Source: JAICMB01 sp963795935
GTDB taxonomy: Bacteria; Acidobacteriota; Terriglobia; Bryobacterales; Bryobacteraceae
DNA: 64,000 nucleotides
Assembly: GCA_963795935.1 (NCBI GenBank)
Contig: CAWCJO010000010.1
Location: 74,834-138,833, forward strand
Direction: 5' to 3'
Part shown: piece after piece, positions 8,317 through 17,651 of the stretch
How the letters are laid out: each line of letters opens with the position of its first letter
How positions within the stretch are numbered: the stretch's first letter is position 1
Translations under genes and position numbers: made by a program
The notes under the pieces: generated by a model
Databases searched by the model: none
Seen by the model: only the letters and a program-made list of their open reading frames with translations
What the model was told of the DNA's origin: nothing

Positions 8317-10780
8317 TGTGGATCACGTCCGCGATGATGTTCGGAACGGCGAGGTCTTGAAGACTCAACCCGAACAACGGACCGGTTCCCGAGATGACGA
8401 TGCGGTTCGGCTCGCCATAGGCGAAAATCAGACCGGGCCCGCTATTAGATGCCAGAGCCTCAATGGAGGCGCGCTGCGCCGGCGTGACCGCGCCGACGGA
8501 TTTTAGCTGCTCGGCGATAGGCCCGACCAGAGCGCCGAGGTTATGGTAAACCAGGCCGGAAAAGCTGGAGTGCGAATCGTAGGGCAGCAGCGCCTGGAAT
8601 TTTTGCGATCGCGCCAGCGTGTAGCCGTTCTGCCGGTTCTGAATGGCGCGCAGCAGCATGCCCTTGGTCGCGGCGGCGAGGAAATAGCTGTCGGCAAAGG
8701 CGTAATGCGCGTCGACTTTCATGTTTGCGCCGGTTAAAGTATAGAAGGTGCGCCCATCGCTCGGTTCCTTTGCGAGGATGAGTTTAGCATTCGGATTTTC
8801 GCGGTTGAGATCGTCAATCAGCTTTTCGATGCTCCACTCCAGGCGGTCCGGGCTGTAGCATTCAATCGCGAATTCCCAGTTCGGAACGGGGAAGATGGGA
8901 CCATCGATGGCGAATGCAGCGTCGGTTCCAAGCGGGCCGGCAAGATCGTTCAGCACGTTGATGCCGCTCCGCTGCTCAAAGCTCGCAAGCTGCCCCGTAA
9001 AGCTGGAGTTGCGGCTTTCGGCGTAGTTGAAAACATCGCCGAGGAGGGCCTGCGGGTTACGAAGGACGAAGCCGGCCGCCAGCAGCGCGTTCGGCGATAC
9101 GAAGTCGAGCGCCCCCATCGGCCCAGGATTGCCGAGCCAGGCTGCGAAGCCGCGCCGCGCCGCGCGGAAATTGAGAGCGACGCGATTGTCGGTGCGGCCG
9201 GCAATTTCCTTGCGCTCATAGATTAGGTAACGGACATCTTGCAGCCCGGTGGGATTTCCTTCTTTGTGCAGTACGGAATTGCGCAGAATATGTTCCAGGT
9301 CGGCGCAAAACAGCCAGCCCACGCCCGAATCGTACGATTTTGAAATCACCTGTTGGAAATAGGTGTTCGCGAATGTCCTGCGATTCGGATAGGTGAACGC
9401 CGCCATCGAATCGGACGTCCCGATCGCCAGGATATTGTTTTTGATGTTGACGACGAACGCGCGGGAGACCGGCTGCGCTTTGAGAAAATCCTCCAAGCCC
9501 GGCTGCGTCACCTCCGCCAGCAGCAGCGGCCCGCTATAGTTTCCGTCCCGGTCGGCGGCGATGGAGAGCACGATCTCGTCGCCGAGATAGGAGCTGAAGG
9601 TGCGCAGGCGGCCGACGATGTCGTCGATGCTGTTCGGGCCTTTGGGCTGATGGGTGGTCCACCATTCGCGCAGAACGTCGCTTTGCTCGATGCGCTCGTT
9701 AAAGAGGCGGCCGGCTTCGGCGAGCGTGTTGCCGAGGTTTGGAATCGCCGCATAGATTACGGTGTTGTAGGGAACCTGGTCGAGCAGTTTGGAGCCGTAG
9801 CGCAGCGCCGGTCCGGGAGTTTCTTCGAGGCCCTTCTGAATGGTCGAAAACTCGCCGAGCAGCGCCAAATACTGGGCCGAATTGCGGCTCCATTCAAACT
9901 CGCCGGGAAGCGCGGTTTTTTCGATGCTGGGATTCGTGGCCGTCTGATCGCCGGGGTGCAGCAACTCCGAGCGGCCGCCTTCCTCGACTTTGACTTCGCC
10001 CTGCGCCACCGAAACGCGGGTACCCTTGACGCCGCGGTCGACCGCGAACACGGTTCCGTGGACGGTGACAAGGCAGTCCGGCGTCCGGACATACAACGCG
10101 CCGGATTTTTGCTTCGCGGCCTGCACGATGACGTTGCCGCCGTCGAGCCGTATGGTCGCCCCGCCAGGGTTTTTCGAAATTGAAATCTCGGCGCGCTCGT
10201 TCATTTCGACCAGCGATCCATCGTTGAGCCGCAGCAGCGCCGTCGAATCCTTGGCGGTGCGGATGTGTTGGGCATCGTAGACTTGACGTCCCGAGAAAAT
10301 CGGAGCGCTGGATTGATCGAAGACTGCGTACAGCGTGCCGCTGACAGACTGCACGGTGGCGCGGGCACCGGGCGCGGGCATCATGTGTACGATGCCCCAG
10401 GAGCTCAACCCCACGGTAACGGCGATGGCCGCGGCGGCGGCCCATTTGGTATAGCGCGCAAGCTCGCGCGGGACGGTTTGCGGCCGCGGCATGGTGCGAA
10501 CCCTGCCGCCGCGGGAAGCGGCGAGCGCGCGGCGGCAATCGACGCACGAATGGAGGTGATCTTCGAGCAGCATGAGGCGGGCTTCCGAAAGCGACTGGGT
10601 CAGATAGGGGCGGAGCAGCGCCTGAAAATCGGCGCAGGCGCGCAGGGTAGCGATGGCGGGATCGGCGGCGGCGGCGAAAACCTTGGAGCGCACGCGAACG
10701 ATGGCACCGTCGGCCACAACGGGATCGGGGGTCTCGCTGCGTATCTGTCCGATGATTTCGTCGAGATTCGGTCGTGTCAT
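8294..10780 (-). CDS. anti-sigma-like FecR-domain membrane protein with large C-terminal region
   Basis: This 828-residue protein overlaps the sigma-factor gene by 4 bp and so is co-translated with it. A zinc-finger-like anti-sigma motif HLHSCVDC (His75, Cys79, Cys82) sits in the cytoplasmic N-terminus. One membrane helix follows (about 112-132), then a periplasmic FecR domain (about 165-275, with SVSGTLYAV, NDGSLVEMN and TVHGTVFAVD). The remaining ~550 residues resemble DUF3352-like periplasmic proteins; this assignment is tentative. By family knowledge it should hold the ECF sigma factor inactive until an envelope signal is sensed. The unusually long C-terminal region is the likely sensor, or has its own role linked to the ABC transporters downstream. 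Confidence 0.85.
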   Translation of the reverse strand: MTRPNLDEIIGQIRSETPDPVVADGAIVRVRSKVFAAAADPAIATLRACADFQALLRPYLTQSLSEARLMLLEDHLHSCVDCRRALAASRGGRVRTMPRPQTVPRELARYTKWAAAAAIAVTVGLSSWGIVHMMPAPGARATVQSVSGTLYAVFDQSSAPIFSGRQVYDAQHIRTAKDSTALLRLNDGSLVEMNERAEISISKNPGGATIRLDGGNVIVQAAKQKSGALYVRTPDCLVTVHGTVFAVDRGVKGTRVSVAQGEVKVEEGGRSELLHPGDQTATNPSIEKTALPGEFEWSRNSAQYLALLGEFSTIQKGLEETPGPALRYGSKLLDQVPYNTVIYAAIPNLGNTLAEAGRLFNERIEQSDVLREWWTTHQPKGPNSIDDIVGRLRTFSSYLGDEIVLSIAADRDGNYSGPLLLAEVTQPGLEDFLKAQPVSRAFVVNIKNNILAIGTSDSMAAFTYPNRRTFANTYFQQVISKSYDSGVGWLFCADLEHILRNSVLHKEGNPTGLQDVRYLIYERKEIAGRTDNRVALNFRAARRGFAAWLGNPGPMGALDFVSPNALLAAGFVLRNPQALLGDVFNYAESRNSSFTGQLASFEQRSGINVLNDLAGPLGTDAAFAIDGPIFPVPNWEFAIECYSPDRLEWSIEKLIDDLNRENPNAKLILAKEPSDGRTFYTLTGANMKVDAHYAFADSYFLAAATKGMLLRAIQNRQNGYTLARSQKFQALLPYDSHSSFSGLVYHNLGALVGPIAEQLKSVGAVTPAQRASIEALASNSGPGLIFAYGEPNRIVISGTGPLFGLSLQDLAVPNIIADVIHNGPHRAR

Positions 10781-11286
10781 GATCTTGCTCCCATGTAGGA
10801 TCGGACCTCTTTTTGAAGCTGCCGCCGCGAGCGGTGGAGGATAACGGCGACGTGCACCTGGGAGATGCCCAGCAGGCGCGCGATCTCCGGGTTGCTATGG
10901 CCTTCGAAGAAGCGCAGCGTGAAAACCTCGGCCTCGCGTTGGCTTAACTGCGCGAGCGCCCGGCGCAGGCATTCCTTCATCTCGCGGCTGGATTCGCCGG
11001 AGGCCCCGCTGACGCTGGCGGCTGGCGCGTCCTCGAGCGGCACGCTTCGGGCGGTTTGCTTGGAGCGCACGATATCGAGCGCCACGTTGACGGCGGCGCG
11101 GCGGAGATAACTCTCGCTATTTTCCAGAATGGCCGCGCCGGTGGCGCGGCGCGCCAGGCGCAGGAACACCGTCTGCAGCGCGTCTTCGGCGTCGGCGGCG
11201 TTGCCCGTGACGCGGTAGGCGGTTCGAAACACCATGCCGGAGTGTTGCTCAAAATCCCGTTCCAGGCTCCCCGGAATGGGCGCCAT
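10777..11286 (-). CDS. ECF-type RNA polymerase sigma factor
   Basis: The start at ATG 11286 is supported by GAGGAG just upstream; a longer frame begins at 11610 but its extra residues look non-coding. The 169-residue protein has sigma region 2 (FRTAYRVTGNAADAEDALQT, DNA melting and core binding) and region 4 (LSQREAEVFTLRFFEGHSNP, then a helix-turn-helix through ISQVHVAVILHRSRR, -35 recognition). No other domain is present, as usual for extracytoplasmic-function factors. It leads an operon with its probable anti-sigma partner and two ABC ATPase/permease pairs, which it likely transcribes. No clear autoregulated promoter could be identified by eye. Confidence 0.92.
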   Translation of the reverse strand: MAPIPGSLERDFEQHSGMVFRTAYRVTGNAADAEDALQTVFLRLARRATGAAILENSESYLRRAAVNVALDIVRSKQTARSVPLEDAPAASVSGASGESSREMKECLRRALAQLSQREAEVFTLRFFEGHSNPEIARLLGISQVHVAVILHRSRRQLQKEVRSYMGARS

Positions 11287-11373
11287 CGGCTCCTCTCTGG
11301 TGGCCAGCTGCAGGATAAACCTCCTCTGTCCGTTTCCTACGGAGAGACGGGCGAATTGTTCAATAATTACAAC

Positions 11374-11990
11374 TTGAGCAAACCCTGGGACGTTGTCGTG
11401 GTAGGCGGAGGGCCGGCGGGTCCTTGACGGCTTACCATCGGACGCTGCCGCTGGACGGCGCAGGCGTTTCCGCGCGATAAGACTTGCGGAGGCGGTTTGC
11501 AGCGGCGGGCGGCGCGGCGCATTCCGTTCGATTGGACGGCGGCGCGGCGCAGCGAGATCGACAGCATTTGCTTCAGCTTCGATGGCGGCGAGAGGTTCAC
11601 GAAGCGGCATTCGGAAACCCTGATGTACGGGGTTCTGCGGCGCGAATTCGACGCCAAACTGCTGGAACAGCTTGCGTCACGGGCTGGAGCTGCTGGTTTA
11701 CGCGCGCTATATCGTGGGCGCGGACGGAGCCAACACCGTTATTCGCAATGTCGGGACGCGCTCGGACGCGCGGCGGGCGCCGGGGGCGTTGGGAAGCGCT
11801 CGGAGGACCGGCTCCGGGAGAGGCGATCTCCATACATGTATTGCTTGCTGTTGTCTTCAGCGGCGGCAATCCTGTGGGCCACTCGCGTCGCAATGCCGTG
11901 CGCGACGGCGGCAGCGGCGCCGACGCTTTGATCCGACCAGCCGCGCGACGCGACTTGAATGCGATTGCCCCGGGGACCGATCACTTGGCC
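11374..11990 (+). pseudogene. decayed geranylgeranyl-reductase-family FAD oxidoreductase
   Basis: Pieces of a flavoprotein occur in order but in different frames. The FAD-binding start WDVVVVGGGPAG is at about 11390 and runs into a stop. KTCGGGLQRRAARRIPFDW, the family's CGGG signature, is near 11480. YGVLRREFDAKLLEQLASR is near 11625. YIVGADGANTVIRNVG, the second FAD-contact motif, is near 11710. The segment between the first two is shortened and the region after 11760 has no recognisable sequence. With several frameshifts and missing parts, this is a true remnant and not a single sequencing error. It lies between the divergent sigma-factor gene and the end of purK. Confidence 0.85.
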
Positions 11991-11991
11991 G

Positions 11992-13170
11992 CTACGCCTG
12001 GTCCAGTAGCGCGCGCGTTTCATCGGAGGACAATGTAGCTGTTGTTAAGGCTTGGCGCGCCTCGAGAGCGGCGTGGGCGGCGGCGCCCGCGGTGGGCTTA
12101 AGCGCCGTCACGTGTCCCATCTTGCGTCCGGGGCGCGGCGCGAGCTTGCCGTAGAGGTGGAGAGCGACGTCCGGGATTGCTAGCGCGGCGGGCCAATCGG
12201 GTTCATGCGGAATCCATAGGTCGCCTAAGATGTTGGCCATGGCGGCGGGGCGAATCAGTTCTGTGGAACCGAGCGGGAGTCCGCAGACGGCGCGTAGTTG
12301 CTGCTCGAACTGGCTGGTCATGCAGGCGTCGATGGTGAGGTGGCCGGAGTTGTGGGGGCGGGGAGCGAGCTCGTTGACGAGCAGGCGGCCATCGGGGGTG
12401 ACGAAGAACTCGACGCAGAGGACGCCGACGACTTCGAGCTTTTCGAGAATGCAGCGGGCGATCTCGACGGCTTCATGGGCGGTATGGGCGCCGACGCGGG
12501 CGGGCGCGATGGAGAGATCGAGAATACGGCGGCTGTGGCGGTTCTCGATGGGGCCCCAATGAACGAAATCGCCTTGGGCCGACCGCGCCGCCACCACCGA
12601 GACCTCGCAGGAAAAATCGATGAAGGTTTCGAGTACGGCTTCCTGGCGGCCGACGGCGTCCCAGGCGGTGGAGGCGTCGGCGGCGGATTTTAACGCGAAC
12701 TGGTTTTTGCCGTCATAGCCGAAGGAAGCGGATTTGAGAACGGCGGGGACGCCGATTTCGGCGATGGCCTGGCGCAGATCTGCGAGGGAGCGCACTTCGC
12801 GGTAGGGAGTTACGGGGAGGCCGGCGCGGGTGAGGAACGCCTTTTCGCGAATGCGCTGCTGCGTGGTATGGAGGATCGAGCCGCTGGGGCGCACCGGGGC
12901 GCAGCGCTCGGCGGCGGCGGCGGTGGGGCCGGGCACGTTTTCAAATTCGAAAGTGACTACGCTGACGTGTTTGGCGAAGGCGCATACCTGGTCGAGATCG
13001 TCGTAAGAGGCGGTGACTTCGATGTCGGCGACCTGGCCGGTGGGCGTGTCGGAATCGGGCGAATAGGTATGGACGCGGTAGCCCATGCGGCGCGCGGCGA
13101 TGGTAAACATGCGCCCGAGCTGGCCGCTGCCGAGGACGCCGATGGTTGCGCCGGGGAGGACCGGTTTCAC
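11992..13170 (-). CDS. purK: 5-(carboxyamino)imidazole ribonucleotide synthase
   Basis: PurK makes N5-CAIR from AIR, ATP and bicarbonate in purine synthesis. The 392-residue protein has the family N-terminus (TIGVLGSGQLGRMFTIAARR) and an ATP-grasp body with VVTFEFENVP, KSASFGYDGKNQF, SCEVSVVAAR and LVNELAPRPHNSGH. Its start overlaps the purE stop by 4 bp, so the pair is translationally coupled and the two enzymes act in sequence. Length is slightly above the usual 350-380 residues, mostly at the C-terminus. Confidence 0.97.
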   Translation of the reverse strand: MKPVLPGATIGVLGSGQLGRMFTIAARRMGYRVHTYSPDSDTPTGQVADIEVTASYDDLDQVCAFAKHVSVVTFEFENVPGPTAAAAERCAPVRPSGSILHTTQQRIREKAFLTRAGLPVTPYREVRSLADLRQAIAEIGVPAVLKSASFGYDGKNQFALKSAADASTAWDAVGRQEAVLETFIDFSCEVSVVAARSAQGDFVHWGPIENRHSRRILDLSIAPARVGAHTAHEAVEIARCILEKLEVVGVLCVEFFVTPDGRLLVNELAPRPHNSGHLTIDACMTSQFEQQLRAVCGLPLGSTELIRPAAMANILGDLWIPHEPDWPAALAIPDVALHLYGKLAPRPGRKMGHVTALKPTAGAAAHAALEARQALTTATLSSDETRALLDQA

Positions 13171-13649
13171 GGCAGCTCTTCGGCGCCGACGCGGGCGGCC
13201 TCTTCTTCGCGGAAGCGGCGCAATTTCTCGCGCAGCTCGGGATCGTGATTCGCGAGAATGGCGATGGCGAGGAGGGCGGCATTGCGCGCCCCGGCAGTGC
13301 CGATGGCGAGCGTGGCGACGGGGACGCCGGCCGGCATCTGCACGATGGAGAGGAGCGAATCGAGGCCCTTCAGAGCGCGGCTTTCAACGGGAACGCCGAG
13401 AACGGGGAGGAGCGTGTTGGCGGCGATCATGCCGGGCAGATGGGCGGCGCCGCCCGCTCCGGCGATGACGATGTGCAGGCCGCGCGATTCCGCCGTGGCG
13501 GCATATTCGACCATCCGCTGGGGAGTGCGGTGGGCCGAAACGATTCTGGTCTCGTGGGGTACGCCGAAGCTGGCGAGCGTCTCGGCCGCATGGCGCATGG
13601 TTTCCCAATCGGACTTGCTGCCCATGATAATTCCGACGAGGGGCTGCAT
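13167..13649 (-). CDS. purE: N5-carboxyaminoimidazole ribonucleotide mutase
   Basis: PurE converts N5-CAIR to CAIR, the step after PurK. The 160-residue protein has the family signature at its start (VGIIMGSKSDWETM), the conserved SAHRTPQRM loop and the GAGGAAHLPGM active-site segment, followed by VLGVPVES. Size and motifs are those of class I PurE, which needs a PurK partner, here encoded directly downstream with a 4-bp overlap. The icd gene ends 12 bp upstream. Confidence 0.97.
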   Translation of the reverse strand: MQPLVGIIMGSKSDWETMRHAAETLASFGVPHETRIVSAHRTPQRMVEYAATAESRGLHIVIAGAGGAAHLPGMIAANTLLPVLGVPVESRALKGLDSLLSIVQMPAGVPVATLAIGTAGARNAALLAIAILANHDPELREKLRRFREEEAARVGAEELP

Positions 13650-13661
13650 CGCGCGCGCGAG

Positions 13662-15104
13662 TTACTGCCCTTGCGCCAGCGTGTAGCCGGGCTGGCCGTC
13701 GTAGCTGCGCAACGTTTCGGTTTTGACGATATCGAGGCCCTGGTCGAGCACGCGGCCGAGCAGCGCGAGCGTCTGCCGCGAGGTCAGGCCGTTGCCGCCG
13801 GTGAAGCGGCAGCGGAAGCTTTCGGTACAGAACGTCTCCGGCATGCCGTGGGGCCAGACCTTCACGCCGCGGTTGTCGATGATGGTGAGATTGAGGCCGT
13901 CGCCGTTGGCTTTCTGGATGGTCTCGGCGAGGCGGTCCGGCTCGAGCGAGGGCCAGGCGACGTAGATGTCGATGCCTTCGAGCTTCGTTTCGGCGGGGCG
14001 CTGGGCGGTGCGGTCCGGGCGCGCTTTTTTGGGCGGCGCGGCGCGGTAATGGGCGGGCTTCAGCGTGTGCGGCGTTTTGCCGAGGCGATCCACGACGGCT
14101 TGGGCGAACTCCTTCGTCCCGACTTTTTGCTTGCTGTGGCCCTCGGTGTAGACATCGTAGGTGTGGACGCCGTCTTCCATGGTTGCGAGCCAGGCGTTGT
14201 GGACGCGCTCGGCCACGTCGTGCTGCTCGATGTGGACCAGCATGAGCACCGCTCCGAGCAGCAGGCCCGAAGGATTGGCGAGGTTCTGGCCGGCGCGGCG
14301 GGGGGCGGAGCCGTGGATGGCTTCAAACATGGCGCACTGCGTGCCGATGTTGGACGACCCGGCGAGACCGACCGATCCGGCGATCTGCGCGGCGACGTCG
14401 GAAAGAATATCGCCGTAGAGATTGGGCATCACGATGACGTCGAAGGCTTCGGGCGTGTCGGCCATTTTCGCGGCGCCGATATCGACGATCCAGTGCTCCT
14501 TCTCGATTTCCGGATAATCCTGCCCGATTTCATCGAAGACCTTGTGGAAGAGGCCGTCGGTCATCTTCATAATGTTGTCTTTGGTGAAGCAGGTGACCTT
14601 TTTGCGGTTGTGCCGCAGCGCGTATTCGAAGGCGTAGCGGACGATCTTTTCGGAGCCGGGGCGCGTAATGAGCTTGAGACACTCGACGACATTTTCGCTG
14701 AGCCGGTACTCCATGCCGGCGTAAGTGTCCTCTTCGTTTTCGCGCACGACGACGAGGTCCATGCCGGGATGCTTGGTTTTGACGAAGGGGTGATAAGCGA
14801 CGCAGGGGCGCACGTTGGCGTAGAGGCCCAGGGTTTTGCGCGTGGTGACGTTGAGGCTCTTGAAACCGCCGCCCTGGGGAGTTGTGATGGGGGCTTTGAG
14901 AAAAACTTTTGTGCGGCGCAGGGATTCCCACGCGCTTGGCTCGATGCCGGCGGAGTTGCCGCGAAGGTAGACTTTTTCGCCAATCTCGATGACTTCGGTT
15001 TCGATGCGGGCGCCGGCTTGGCCGAGGATGTGGAGCGTGGCTTCCATGATTTCGGGGCCGATGCCGTCGCCGTAGGCGACCGTGATGGGGGTTCGAGTAG
15101 CCAT
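13662..15104 (-). CDS. icd: isocitrate dehydrogenase (Thermus/Rickettsia type)
   Basis: The enzyme oxidises isocitrate to 2-oxoglutarate in the TCA cycle. The first ~335 residues are the isocitrate/isopropylmalate dehydrogenase fold: YGDGIGPEIM, NVRPCVAYHPF, VVVRENEEDTYAGMEYR, the NIMKMTDGLFHKVF helix, the metal-binding NLYGDILSD, and EAIHGSAPRRAGQNLANPSG. A C-terminal extension of about 140 residues after a PPKKARPDRT linker matches the extra domain of Thermus- and Rickettsia-type enzymes. Cofactor specificity (NADP is usual for this type) is not proven by the motifs. It is followed 12 bp later by purE, giving an icd-purE-purK operon. Confidence 0.94.
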   Translation of the reverse strand: MATRTPITVAYGDGIGPEIMEATLHILGQAGARIETEVIEIGEKVYLRGNSAGIEPSAWESLRRTKVFLKAPITTPQGGGFKSLNVTTRKTLGLYANVRPCVAYHPFVKTKHPGMDLVVVRENEEDTYAGMEYRLSENVVECLKLITRPGSEKIVRYAFEYALRHNRKKVTCFTKDNIMKMTDGLFHKVFDEIGQDYPEIEKEHWIVDIGAAKMADTPEAFDVIVMPNLYGDILSDVAAQIAGSVGLAGSSNIGTQCAMFEAIHGSAPRRAGQNLANPSGLLLGAVLMLVHIEQHDVAERVHNAWLATMEDGVHTYDVYTEGHSKQKVGTKEFAQAVVDRLGKTPHTLKPAHYRAAPPKKARPDRTAQRPAETKLEGIDIYVAWPSLEPDRLAETIQKANGDGLNLTIIDNRGVKVWPHGMPETFCTESFRCRFTGGNGLTSRQTLALLGRVLDQGLDIVKTETLRSYDGQPGYTLAQGQ

Positions 15105-15111
15105 GGGTAAA

Positions 15112-17076
15112 CTAGTATGTTATCCAAACGGCAACAGGACTGAATCGCGGCTTCACGCCGTTAATGAGCGGTTCGATGACGTCGAGTGCGGCATCGTTAA
15201 ACACAAGCCGGATTTGCAGGCGCCAGATCAGGTAGATGGGATCGAACTCGAGCGACTCGATGCTGCCCTCGCTTGCATCCCCAAGCGTAACATCCGGAGT
15301 TTGCGCGCCAAGCCCGTTGAGGAGGAGAACAACAGTCGAGCCGGGTTGCGCAGTTGTTGCGCACGAATTGACGCTGCCGTCCTCATTGAGGGCCAGCGGC
15401 TCGTAGGCGGGAGCAAAACCCATTCCATTGCACACGACCCCAGGTTCGATACCGAAAGGCGCCTGGCAGGAGGAACACGCTGGGCGCACGCTGGACGCCC
15501 ACGACGTGCTGTTCGATAGTCCGATACGCGGAGGCGATCTGAACCGTGGAGTCTGTATTCGGTACGAGGTCCAGCGGAACCTGGATATTGATTTGATCCG
15601 AAGAGGAATACAGAATGCGAGCAGCCGACCCGTTGAAATGGACCGCGGCTGAATCGAGCCCGCTGCCGAAGATTGTGACCAATTGTCCGGGAGCGACTTG
15701 TCCCGAGCAGAGTCCAATCGGCGGGGTCGGCCAGACACGCGGCCCGCGGCGTCGCGTCAGAGTTGTATCGAACATACTGACGGGAGGAGATCACGCCCAA
15801 GGAGCCGCGGCTGCCTTCTACGACCAGGGGGCCGCCGCGCGCGACAATCTCCCATGGAACGATGGTTGAGAGCAGCGTCGCGCCGTTGCCGCTCAGTATG
15901 GATACAAAGGGGAGTGCGCGACCCACAACAGGCGCGCAACCCCTGGGAACGTTGCCTATTCCCGGTAGATCTCTGGAGAAGGTTTGGCCCGCGATGGCAA
16001 TTCGGCCGCCGGACAGGATCTTCATGTCCGTTAAGGATTCCGCTCCTGTGCCGCTGAAGTAAGTCGACCACAGCAAACCCGATCCATCCGGGTTGAGTTT
16101 AGTGACATAACCGCTCGACGCCGGTGGAGGGCTACTGAACGGAATCACTACTGGACCGGGCCTGAGCGTGCCCGAAACGATATACGTGGGGAGCAGGGCC
16201 CTGGCGGTCGTGGGGTAGTCCGGTGAGCCGGTAGTACCTGAAACGATCGCCGCTCCTGTATCATCCACCGCGAGGGCAACTGGAACCGCTCCGAAGCTGC
16301 CAGTGACAAAAGTCGAGTACAACACACGCATGCCGTCCGCGCTCAGCTTCGCGACGTGGTGATACAAACACGGAATACCGACCAACCCTCCCCCACATCC
16401 TTGGAGCGCGTGATCCGGCTGGAAGGCTCCGGTTGTCGCCGGCAAGGCCGATGAAATCCCGGCAACGTAGATCGTGTCGTCGGGACCATAGGCCGCGGCG
16501 CCGACGCCGACGCCGCGGGCGGCGAGGATCACGTTTCCATCTGCATCCAGCTTGACTACGAACCCGGTGTCAGCGGAGTTTTGAGCTGGGCCGGCGTTCG
16601 GCGCGCCAGGGGTGGCCGGAAATCCGGCGCCGCTAACCTCACCATTGATTAATGCTTCGCCTGCGGCATTCACGGCAATAGAATCGGCGCTTGTGATTGC
16701 GTCGCCTCCGATGCGAGTGGAATACTGCTGGGCGCCTTGGCTGTCGTATTTTTGCGCGAACGCGAAGGCTTTTTTGCCCGTCGAAGCCGGTGCCGGCCAC
16801 ATATAGAGAACCTTGACTGTCGACGGCGATCGCGGTTAGGCGCGGAGATTGCGAGTCCGGCATCTGAACCGGAATCTCGACCGGCGGGCCATTCGGATCC
16901 ACGATTCGCGCTACGTAACCCTGGCCGGCGCGTTGTCCAGCGACGTAGATGGCGCCGTCGCTTCCCCTTGCGACGACGCCTAAATGCACGTCGACCGGGA
17001 AGACGACTTCCGCGGATATGTTGGCGGCAAGAAGAAAGGCAGCCAAGAGCGTGGAGCTTCGTACGCCGTTGAGCAT
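15112..17076 (-). pseudogene. secreted beta-propeller protein with Ig-like C-terminal domain, multiply frameshifted
   Basis: The gene starts at ATG 17076 with a signal peptide (MLNGVRSSTLLAAFLLAANI). Propeller-like repeats follow (GSLYVAGTGFDG, DDTIYVAGISSA, AVDDTGAAIVSGTTGSPDYP). A C-terminal Ig-like domain of the kind common in Solibacter follows, with GQVAPGQLVTIFGSGL and ILYSSSDQINIQVPLDL. At least three frame changes are needed to read it: at the A-run (16770-16775 on the plus strand), near 15750 and near 15450. The last frame ends cleanly at 15112 just upstream of icd. The intact product would be about 650 residues and extracellular, with a likely binding or adhesion role. Whether it is a pseudogene or a sequencing artefact is unresolved. 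Confidence 0.75.
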
Positions 17077-17081
17077 GGTCC

Positions 17082-17412
17082 TTATTTCGCGGCGGGGCGG
17101 AAGGAGCGCAGATCGAGCGCGGGGATGGGGCCGAAATGCTTGCTGTTCCCACTCACCAGCGGTAATCCCGTTTGGCGCGCCGTCGCGGCGATAAGCGCCT
17201 CGGCAAGTTGCAAGCCATGCGCCGGCGCGTGCTCCTCGATCAAACTAACGGCCGCGGCGCCGATTGCTTCGGTGACCGATAGCACTTGGAACGCGTGTCC
17301 TTGAGAGAAGCGGCGCATAGGAGGCGTATCGATGCGGCGCCTCCGCGATCGCGTTGGCAGCCCTATCACCGCCGCGGAAAAACCAGATCAGAACCCCCGT
17401 GTCAAAGATCAT
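17082..17412 (-). pseudogene. VapC-like PIN-domain toxin, frameshifted and shortened
   Basis: The start MIFDTGVLIWF carries the first acidic residue of the PIN domain. The frame then shifts. The C-terminal part SVTEAIGAAAVSLIEEHA, then HGLQLAEALIAATARQTGLP and LVSGNSKHF, contains the later conserved helices. About 40-50 residues of the middle appear to be missing, so the ribonuclease core is incomplete. It begins directly after the antitoxin stop (TGA followed by ATG), the usual toxin-antitoxin layout. Confidence 0.75.
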
Positions 17413-17651
17413 TCAGGCGGGAATCGCCGAACGACGTTTCCTTATCGCCAGCACATAAGACGCGACGTCGCGGAGGTCTTTGCGATCTTTCCACAGTCCG
17501 AAGCCTTCGCCGCGCTGCGGCGTGGGAACGAGGAGAGCTATCTTCGTGCCGCGATACAACACCGTTACGTCCTCGCCCCGCTCGATGCTTTGAGGACGTC
17601 CTTCATCCGGTAGCGCGGGTCTGTCATCGAGGCGTTCATGTGAGCTTTCAT
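17413..17651 (-). pseudogene. antitoxin of the PIN-domain module (Phd/YefM-like), frameshifted
   Basis: From ATG 17651 the frame reads MKAHMNASMTDPRYRMKDVL and then hits a stop. A one-base shift near 17585 restores IERGEDVTVLYRGTKIALLV and continues to TGA 17413-17415. The gene would encode about 78 residues, with an N-terminal DNA-binding part and a C-terminal toxin-binding tail (FGLWKDRKDLRDVASYVLA). Its ATG overlaps the stop of the oxidoreductase upstream (TAATG). The PIN gene follows immediately. Both genes of the module are broken. Confidence 0.65.

Noticed and set aside
8264..10798. long plus-strand frames opposite the FecR-type gene
   Set aside because: They are shadows of the real minus-strand gene, without ribosome-binding sites or domains.
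11287..11610. longer start for the sigma factor at 11610
   Set aside because: The extra 108 residues are Arg/Pro/Ala-rich and unlike any sigma domain, and they cross the divergent pseudogene. ATG 11286 has a good ribosome-binding site.
13146..15110. 654-codon plus-strand open frame opposite purE and icd
   Set aside because: The opposite strand encodes enzymes with full motif sets. The plus-strand product is Gly/Ala/Asp-rich low-complexity sequence with no family.
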